From positions 1 to 5,071 of the forward strand of contig DAOVIP010000174.1 in the NCBI GenBank assembly GCA_030671465.1: 5,071 nucleotides of DNA. The letters are read 5' to 3'. The DNA is from Candidatus Aminicenantota bacterium (lineage in GTDB: Bacteria; Acidobacteriota; Aminicenantia; UBA2199). Positions 1-4,442 of the stretch are shown in pieces. Numbering within the stretch: position 1 is the first letter of the stretch; each line of letters opens with the position of its first letter. Position numbers and translations under genes: made by a program. Under the pieces are notes generated by a model. The model saw only the letters and a program-made list of their open reading frames with translations, ran no database searches and was not told the DNA's origin.

Positions 1-1087
1 AACCCCTCATGGCCTGGCAATAGGTATTGTTTGTGTAATACAATTGGGAATTAAAATAGACATTTGTTACTTTATAAAGTGATGTCGCCGGCAGCATCAT
101 AACAGAAGGGTAGGTGGCTCCCCAGGAAGTATAAGCTCCATTGTCTTGAAGTACCTCGATATGTCGGAAAGTAAGCTTCCCCTTGGTATCACATCCCTGA
201 GAAATATTGATAACGGATGATTGTCTGGGAGAAAGGTTGGCAAATTCCTCATCCCTGGTATAAACTATTTTAACTGGATTTCCTGAATAAAAAGCCAACA
301 ATATGGCGATATATTCATAAGCATGGGTATCAAGTCCAGTTCCGAAACCTCCTCCCAGCGTAGGGACTATAACTCGGGAATTTTTTCCGTATAGTCCCAT
401 ACTGGAAAGAGCTTTATTAAAATCTCGTTGGGCGAGAAAAGGGATCTGGGTTTTGGCCCACATGGTGAGGTTGTTGTTCATATCAAACTCGGCGATACAA
501 CCAGCGGTTCCCATGCAGCTCTGTTGAACCAGTTGGGTGGAGAAATTACTTTCTGCTATATATTCTGATGCTTTTTTACCAGCTAAAAGATCTCCTGACT
601 GGTGGAAAAATTTCAGTGGAAGTTTGTTGTCTTTCCTGGGTCTCCCTTGGGGATCTGTTTCATGAATCAAGAGAGCACCTTGCTTCATTGTTTCTTGAAG
701 GGTAAAAACACCTGGAAGAGATTCGTACTCTACCTCAATAAGATCAATTGCTTCAGCAGCAATGTCTGGATCTGTGGCTGCAACCGCAGCAATTTCATCC
801 CTGAATTGACGTACTTTGATTTTTTTCAAAGCAAAGTTATCACCAATGAATCCAATTCGTAGCTCTGGGGTATTAAATGCTGTGATCACCGTCTTGACAC
901 CTGGAAGTTTTTCTGCCCTTGAAGTATCGATGTTCAAGATTTTTGCATGAGCATAATCACTGAATTTAATTTTTCCGAAAAGCATTCCTGGTCGTTCAAG
1001 ATCATGGATGTATAGAGCCTTTCCCGCTGCTTTATCCGGTGCATCAGGTCTGGGAAGCTCTTTTCCTATATACTGAAAATCAGTCAT
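1..1087 (-). CDS. Molybdenum hydroxylase large (Mo-cofactor) subunit, xanthine dehydrogenase/CoxL family, 3' end outside window
   Basis: I translated the minus strand from ATG at 1087 and found 362 uninterrupted codons running off the left edge; the family is usually about 750-800 residues, so roughly half is visible. The N-terminus (MTDFQYIGKELPRPDAPDKA, then a G-K-x-x-Y-x-x-D motif) is the family's usual a/b hammerhead start. A QQSCMGT segment lies at residues 188-194, the cofactor-binding GGGFG loop at 245-249 (followed by TGLDTHAYE), and an AMRG motif matching the active-site A-[FM]-R-G at 359-362, right at the window edge. The subunit binds the molybdopterin cofactor and hydroxylates or dehydroxylates the substrate, passing electrons to the 2Fe-2S and FAD subunits encoded just upstream. 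Its ATG overlaps the 2Fe-2S subunit stop as ATGA, and the upstream AAAG is a weak ribosome site, so translation is probably coupled. The substrate cannot be assigned: xanthine, nicotinate, aromatic CoA esters and others all use this fold. Confidence 0.95.
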   Translation of the reverse strand, partial: MTDFQYIGKELPRPDAPDKAAGKALYIHDLERPGMLFGKIKFSDYAHAKILNIDTSRAEKLPGVKTVITAFNTPELRIGFIGDNFALKKIKVRQFRDEIAAVAATDPDIAAEAIDLIEVEYESLPGVFTLQETMKQGALLIHETDPQGRPRKDNKLPLKFFHQSGDLLAGKKASEYIAESNFSTQLVQQSCMGTAGCIAEFDMNNNLTMWAKTQIPFLAQRDFNKALSSMGLYGKNSRVIVPTLGGGFGTGLDTHAYEYIAILLAFYSGNPVKIVYTRDEEFANLSPRQSSVINISQGCDTKGKLTFRHIEVLQDNGAYTSWGATYPSVMMLPATSLYKVTNVYFNSQLYYTNNTYCQAMRG

Positions 1088-1563
1088 TTGCTTTTCTTTA
1101 ATGTATTGGCTGCTAATTTTACAGAATCAATAATCTGAACATATCCTGTGCAGCGACATAGATTCCCCACCAATGTATTGCGGATTTCCTCATCTGTGGG
1201 ATTTGGATTTGAATCCAGCAGTGCTTTAGTTGACATGATCATACCAGGAGTACAGAATCCACACTGAATTCCTCCCTTTTCAACAAAGGCCTTCTGAATA
1301 GCTGAAAGTTGGTTTCCTCTGTTTAAGAGTCCCTCAATTGTTATTACTTTTTTCCCTTCAACCTCTATGGCTGGATAAAGACAAGAATTTACCGCCCGAC
1401 TATCTACTATAACTGTACAGGCACCACATTCACCTTCTCCGCATCCCTCCCTGGTTCCATGGAGGTTCAGAGGCCCACGGAGTATATCGATTAATCGTTT
1501 ATGTGTTTCTACGGCTATGGTTACTTCTGAATCGTTCAAAACAAAATTTATTTCCTTTTTCAT
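1084..1563 (-). CDS. Molybdenum hydroxylase small subunit with two [2Fe-2S] clusters (XdhC/CoxS/HcrC family)
   Basis: The protein has 159 residues, the normal length for this subunit. Residues 1-80 form a plant-ferredoxin-like domain with cluster cysteines C41, C46, C49 and C61 in the pattern CGEGECGAC...C. The C-terminal helical domain carries the second cluster at C101, C104, C136 and C138 in QCGFCTPGM and LCRCTGY, both near-invariant in the family. All eight cluster cysteines are present, so the subunit looks functional. It relays electrons between the molybdenum centre and FAD in the cytoplasmic complex. It starts with ATG eight bases after the FAD subunit stop; an AGGA at about 1575-1578 lies 11 bases upstream of the start, a slightly long but usable spacing. 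Its TGA stop overlaps the molybdenum subunit ATG. The family is certain; the physiological substrate is not. Confidence 0.97.
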   Translation of the reverse strand: MKKEINFVLNDSEVTIAVETHKRLIDILRGPLNLHGTREGCGEGECGACTVIVDSRAVNSCLYPAIEVEGKKVITIEGLLNRGNQLSAIQKAFVEKGGIQCGFCTPGMIMSTKALLDSNPNPTDEEIRNTLVGNLCRCTGYVQIIDSVKLAANTLKKSK

Positions 1564-1571
1564 ACTTTTTT

Positions 1572-2414
1572 TTATCCTAATAATTCCTGAATCGCTTGTT
1601 TAATAAAAACTCCTATTATTTCTCGACGGTAAACATCAGTAGATCGGACATCGGTTATAGGAGAAATACTATTCAGGGCAATTTTTTGAGCTTCTTTAAT
1701 CATTTCACTTGTTATTATTGAATTCTGGAATAATTCCTCCACCTGGTATAACCGAAGAGGAACCGGAGCCACAGAACCTGCTGCAATCCTGGCCTGCAGG
1801 CAGGTTTTTTCTTTCATTTCCAGAAGAACAGCTACACTGGCAATAGCCAGATCCATTCTCACCCGTCCCTTTTTTAAAAAGGTTGACTGAAAATTGGAAG
1901 ATGATTTATCAATATGGATTTGGGTTAAGATTTCAGTTTGGTTTAGACAACTTTTAGCTGGACCTAAAAAGAATTCGTTTAGAGGAACTTCTCTACTGCC
2001 TTTTGAGTTTGTCAGTATTGCTCTGGCTTCCAATACCAGGAGTGGCAGTGCAGTATCTGCACAGGGAGAGCAGTTACAGAGGTTACCTCCAATGGTGGCA
2101 ACGTTGCGTATCTGGGGGCTACCTATCATCTTAGCAGCCTGAATCAAGATCGGAAATAGGCTAGCCAGTTTAGTATGATTGATCAAATCTGTTATAGTTG
2201 TCAGGGATCCTATACTAATTACATCTTCAGTTTTGATTACTGAAAGCTCGGGTATGGATCTTAATGAGATCAGAGTTGATGGTTTAATTTCGCGGTTTTT
2301 AATTTTCACCATCAGGTCTGTTCCGCCGGCAATATACCAGGAATCAGGATATTTTTCCTTCAGTTCCCAGATTTCCTTTAAAGATTTTGGATTAAAATAA
2401 TTAAATTTGTTCAT
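1572..2414 (-). CDS. Molybdenum hydroxylase medium (FAD-binding) subunit, CoxM/XdhB family
   Basis: The protein has 280 residues, typical of the CoxM-type FAD subunit. The first FAD-binding motif is AGGTDL at residues 29-34 and the second is TIGGNLCNCSPCADT at 107-121. The C-terminal part (about 175-278) matches the CO dehydrogenase flavoprotein C-terminal domain, including GRVRMDLAIASVAV and ARIAAGSVAPVP. The subunit accepts electrons from the 2Fe-2S clusters and passes them to NAD+, ferredoxin or another acceptor; which one is not evident. The second motif has three cysteines (C113, C115, C118) where relatives often have Ala or Ser at some positions. There is no long insertion like the [4Fe-4S] loop of the 4-hydroxybenzoyl-CoA reductase beta subunit. 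The ATG overlaps the CoA-transferase stop as ATGA, and AGGG at 2424-2427 lies nine bases upstream, so translation may be both coupled and independently initiated. Confidence 0.96.
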   Translation of the reverse strand: MNKFNYFNPKSLKEIWELKEKYPDSWYIAGGTDLMVKIKNREIKPSTLISLRSIPELSVIKTEDVISIGSLTTITDLINHTKLASLFPILIQAAKMIGSPQIRNVATIGGNLCNCSPCADTALPLLVLEARAILTNSKGSREVPLNEFFLGPAKSCLNQTEILTQIHIDKSSSNFQSTFLKKGRVRMDLAIASVAVLLEMKEKTCLQARIAAGSVAPVPLRLYQVEELFQNSIITSEMIKEAQKIALNSISPITDVRSTDVYRREIIGVFIKQAIQELLG

Positions 2415-3613
2415 GCTACCACACCCTGTTCTCGAAGAGATGTGATTCGGCTGGATGAGAGGCCAATTTCTTCTAAAAGTGAGTTAGTATGCTCTCCATA
2501 AGCTGGAGCAAAAGGAAGTTTATTCTTGATTTTTTTGAGATATTCAGTGTTCTGAGCAGGTGGAGGGAGGCGTACTGTTCGATCATCTGGGGTTATAGTG
2601 TTGAGAGCATTTTCAGCTATGAAAGGAAGATCAGCTACCTCTTCGATAGGAGTTATTGGTGAATGGGGGATTGCAGCTTTTGCTAAAACTTCTGCAATTT
2701 TTTTAGCTGAAAATTTCTTGGTAATAGCATCTATTCCCCCAAATAGTTCAATTTTATTTATACGTCGACCTTCATTGGTGCTATATCGTTCTTGGTCTAG
2801 TCCAGAAAACATAGGTATTTGGGTGAAACGTATCCATTGTGAATCACTACCAATAGCAATATAAATATATCCGTCCGAGGTTTTATAAGAATTAACTGGG
2901 ATAAATTGTCGGTGCTGATTTCCAGACCTTTTTATCTCGGATGGAGGGCTTCCCATATCTAGCATGGGTAGAAATGTGTGAAGCCAAGATACTGCTACCT
3001 GTGCCATTGAAATATCAATCTTTTTACCCTTTCCGGTTTGCATACGCTCCATAAGGGCCAATATAATCTGGGTAAAAGCCTCATCCCCAGCTTTTAGGTC
3101 TACTAAAGGTATTCCGCACTGAAGGGGGGGGCCATCTGAATGTCCGGTTATGTCCATATACCCACATAATGCCTGAATCACCGGATCATACCCAGGAACA
3201 TCAGGATACTTGGAACCCATTGCTGAGATACTACACCAGATAAGATCCTTTCGGACACTGCTTAAGGTTTCATAATCCAATCCCAGTTGTTTATGACGTA
3301 TAGGCATTGTATTGGTACAGAATACATCAACATTCAGTTTAGATATTAATTGTTTTATCAATTTCTGTCCGGCCTCTTTTTTTAGATTGATAGCAATGGC
3401 CTCTTTTCCAAGGTTGGGAGCAATAAAATAGCTGTGCCTATCTTTACCCGCTACCGGTCTGCCTATATAACGATTGGGATCGCCCTTTGTTTTCCGACCG
3501 GGTAAGGGAGTTGGCTCTAGTTTTATCACTCGCCAACCAAGATGTACAAACCTAAGTGTGGCATAGGTCATGGTCAGAGCCTGCTCCATACTGAGAATAA
3601 CTTGAGGTTTCAA
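2411..3613 (-). CDS. Class III CoA-transferase (CaiB/BaiF, formyl-CoA transferase-like), TTG start
   Basis: The protein has 400 residues, within the usual 380-430 range. Features matching the family are YATLRFVHLGWRVIKLEP near the N-terminus (17-34), the glycine-rich/aromatic GYDPVIQALCGYMDITG (141-157), PLVDLKAGD (169-177), whose D172 aligns with the catalytic aspartate that forms the acyl anhydride, RMQTGKGKKIDISM (190-203), and the terminal YGEHTNSLLEEIGL (372-385). These enzymes move CoA between organic acids, for example formate/oxalate, carnitine or arylalkanoates. As first gene of an operon with a three-subunit molybdenum hydroxylase, it probably activates the acid handled by, or produced by, that enzyme; this is inference. 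The initiation codon is TTG: it is preceded by AAAGGAG at eight bases, the frame upstream lacks ATG, and the internal Met9 would cut into the first motif region. The exact acyl substrate is unknown. Confidence 0.93.
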   Translation of the reverse strand: MKPQVILSMEQALTMTYATLRFVHLGWRVIKLEPTPLPGRKTKGDPNRYIGRPVAGKDRHSYFIAPNLGKEAIAINLKKEAGQKLIKQLISKLNVDVFCTNTMPIRHKQLGLDYETLSSVRKDLIWCSISAMGSKYPDVPGYDPVIQALCGYMDITGHSDGPPLQCGIPLVDLKAGDEAFTQIILALMERMQTGKGKKIDISMAQVAVSWLHTFLPMLDMGSPPSEIKRSGNQHRQFIPVNSYKTSDGYIYIAIGSDSQWIRFTQIPMFSGLDQERYSTNEGRRINKIELFGGIDAITKKFSAKKIAEVLAKAAIPHSPITPIEEVADLPFIAENALNTITPDDRTVRLPPPAQNTEYLKKIKNKLPFAPAYGEHTNSLLEEIGLSSSRITSLREQGVVA

Positions 3614-3621
3614 GCTTGGGA

Positions 3622-3628
3622 CTCCTTT
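3622..3628 (-). promoter_or_regulatory. Shine-Dalgarno site deciding the TTG start of the CoA-transferase
   Basis: The minus strand reads AAAGGAG followed by an eight-base spacer (TCCCAAGC) and then TTG. This near-perfect anti-16S complement at ideal spacing supports the non-ATG start at 3613 over the internal ATG at codon 9. The frame upstream contains no ATG before an in-frame TGA at 3665-3667. Confidence 0.8.
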
Positions 3629-3642
3629 AAAACCTGATTTGA

Positions 3643-3652
3643 TTAATATTAA
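3643..3652. promoter_or_regulatory. Possible operator: palindrome in the operon leader
   Basis: TTAATATTAA is a perfect 10-base palindrome lying between the predicted transcription start (about 3688-3690) and the ribosome site of the CoA-transferase gene. A repeated TTAAC (3649-3653 and 3670-3674, 21 bases or two helical turns apart) and the pair TCATGT/ACATGA (3665-3670 and 3688-3693) lie near it. This could be a repressor site, but short AT-only palindromes are common by chance in such sequence and no regulator gene is visible. Confidence 0.2.
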
Positions 3653-3695
3653 CCGGGATGTGATTCATGTTAACTATTTTATATTTCACATGAGA

Positions 3696-3724
3696 ATTTT
3701 AATGGAAATATGATCGTATTTCAA
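3696..3724 (-). promoter_or_regulatory. Predicted sigma-70-type promoter of the CoA-transferase/molybdenum hydroxylase operon
   Basis: On the minus strand TTGAAA (3719-3724) is separated by exactly 17 bases from TAAAAT (3696-3701). Each hexamer differs from consensus at one position (TTGACA; TATAAT), and the spacing is optimal. It predicts a start near 3688-3690 and a leader of about 75 bases before the TTG start. The -35 hexamer sits inside the left arm of the inverted repeat at 3717-3780. The surrounding DNA is AT-rich, which raises the chance of a false match, but this is the best-placed candidate in the intergenic gap. Confidence 0.55.
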
Positions 3725-3780
3725 TAAAGTTGTGGTTTTTTTTTATTTTCAGTAAAAGAAAATAGATTTTTATTGAAATA
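3717..3780. repeat. 12-bp perfect inverted repeat, arms 3717-3728 and 3769-3780
   Basis: The + strand reads TATTTCAATAAA at 3717-3728 and its exact reverse complement TTTATTGAAATA at 3769-3780, with 40 bases between. The right arm covers the sigma-factor stop codon (TAA, 3770-3772) and the left arm covers the -35 of the downstream operon. A smaller inverted pair, ATTTTC/GAAAAT (3745-3750 and 3758-3763), sits inside. The stems are almost entirely A/T, and no U-run follows in the direction of transcription, so it does not look like an ordinary intrinsic terminator. It could be a protein-binding site, a weak RNA structure, or chance. Confidence 0.5.
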
Positions 3781-4303
3781 TTTTTATATTTTTTTTGATT
3801 TTTTTCTTGGCTTTATGTATCAGGGATTCAACTGCGGATTTGGAAGTTTTCATGATCTGAGCAATTTTCTTTTGTTTCAGGTTATCGTAATAAAATAAAT
3901 AAAAAGCTTTTTTTTCTCTATTGGACAATAGATTGATTGCTTTTTCCAATTGTTCTATTTGGATGTTTTTGCATTCATTTATTTCTAAATGAATGGCAGG
4001 ATCAAGTTTTGATAAATTATTCAGATATTCATCCTTTATTGAGATATTATCTAAAGAGAGAAACCGAACTAATTTTTTTCTCTTTTGATAATTGATTAGG
4101 GTATTGGAGGCAATCCGGTAAATCCAGGTGTAAATATTTGCCTGACCTTTAAAAGTGGATAATTTTTTTATAACCTTTAAGAAAATTTCCTGGGTTATTT
4201 CTTCTGATTCTTGTTTGTCTTTCAGGTAAAATAAGGATAATTTATAGATTTTTTGATAATAGCTATCTACTATTTTTTCAATAGAGATCTTATTCTCTGG
4301 CAT
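3770..4303 (-). CDS. ECF-type (sigma-70 family) RNA polymerase sigma factor
   Basis: The protein has 177 residues, the usual size of a two-domain ECF sigma factor. Region 2 spans about residues 12-76: EEITQEIFLKVIKKL (34-48) matches the region 2.1/2.2 core-binding helix, and WIYRIASNTLINYQKRKK (60-77) matches the region 2.3/2.4 signature that recognises the -10. Asn71 occupies the place where Asp is common. Region 4 spans about 115-170: LSNREKKAFYLFYYDNLKQK followed by KIAQIMKTSKSAVESLIHKAKKKI is the helix-turn-helix that reads the -35. The protein directs polymerase to a regulon not identifiable here. ECF factors are usually held by an anti-sigma encoded next door, but none is visible; the downstream neighbour is the CoA-transferase. 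The gene is strongly AT- and lysine-rich (two sampled 60-base stretches are about 27% G+C). ATG at 4303 is the only Met before residue 151, so this start is likely although no clear ribosome site precedes it. Confidence 0.93.
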   Translation of the reverse strand: MPENKISIEKIVDSYYQKIYKLSLFYLKDKQESEEITQEIFLKVIKKLSTFKGQANIYTWIYRIASNTLINYQKRKKLVRFLSLDNISIKDEYLNNLSKLDPAIHLEINECKNIQIEQLEKAINLLSNREKKAFYLFYYDNLKQKKIAQIMKTSKSAVESLIHKAKKKIKKNIKIFQ

Positions 4304-4311
4304 TCTTAATT

Positions 4312-4341
4312 ATTATAGAATTATGTATAAAAAAATTGCAA
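4312..4341 (-). promoter_or_regulatory. Predicted promoter of the ECF sigma gene, giving a near-leaderless transcript
   Basis: The minus strand has TTGCAA at 4336-4341, an 18-base spacer, and a perfect TATAAT at 4312-4317. Transcription would begin around 4304-4306, only one to three bases before the ATG at 4303. No Shine-Dalgarno sequence stands before the ATG (the bases are AATAATTAAGA). A second, weaker -10-like CATAAT lies at 4320-4325. The AT-rich background makes chance matches possible. Confidence 0.45.
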
Positions 4342-4399
4342 ATTAATTCTATAAAATTTTCTTATCTCCCCAAACAAATATTTTTTAAATATTTAAATG

Positions 4400-4431
4400 A
4401 AGGAAACGAGAACCGGAGTCCCCGTTACCTT
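4400..4431 (-). terminator. Hairpin downstream of the metal-binding protein gene, probable terminator or 3' stabilising stem
   Basis: In minus-strand RNA the arms are AAGG/CCUU (4 pairs), a U-U mismatch, then AACGGGGAC paired with GUUCUCGUU (9 pairs, two of them G-U), closing a UCCG loop on a C-G pair, which fits the very stable UNCG tetraloop class. The G-U pairs become A-C mismatches on the + strand, so the structure favours minus-strand RNA. It starts 12 bases beyond the stop codon at 4443. The tract after it (UCAUUUAAAUAUUUAAAAAA) is AU-rich but not a clean U-run, so termination efficiency is uncertain. Confidence 0.65.
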
Positions 4432-4442
4432 TGAATTAGTTA

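Noticed and set aside
602..862. 86-codon + strand reading frame
   Set aside because: It lies wholly antisense to the molybdenum subunit, whose minus-strand translation has clear family motifs through the same bases; no ribosome site or recognisable protein.
1894..2400. Two + strand reading frames (1894-2142 and 2179-2400)
   Set aside because: Both are antisense shadows of the FAD subunit, which has conserved FAD motifs there.
2598..2864. 88-codon + strand reading frame
   Set aside because: Antisense to the C-terminal third of the CoA-transferase; no independent support.
3659..3690. TGTGA...TCACA pair resembling a CRP/FNR-type half-site arrangement
   Set aside because: The half-sites are 22 bases apart instead of the 4-6 required for such dimers.
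3719..3763. T-run and small ATTTTC/GAAAAT hairpin as a terminator for the sigma gene
   Set aside because: In the sigma transcript the run after the stem is A, not U, and the stem has only one G-C pair; it does not meet intrinsic-terminator criteria in that direction.
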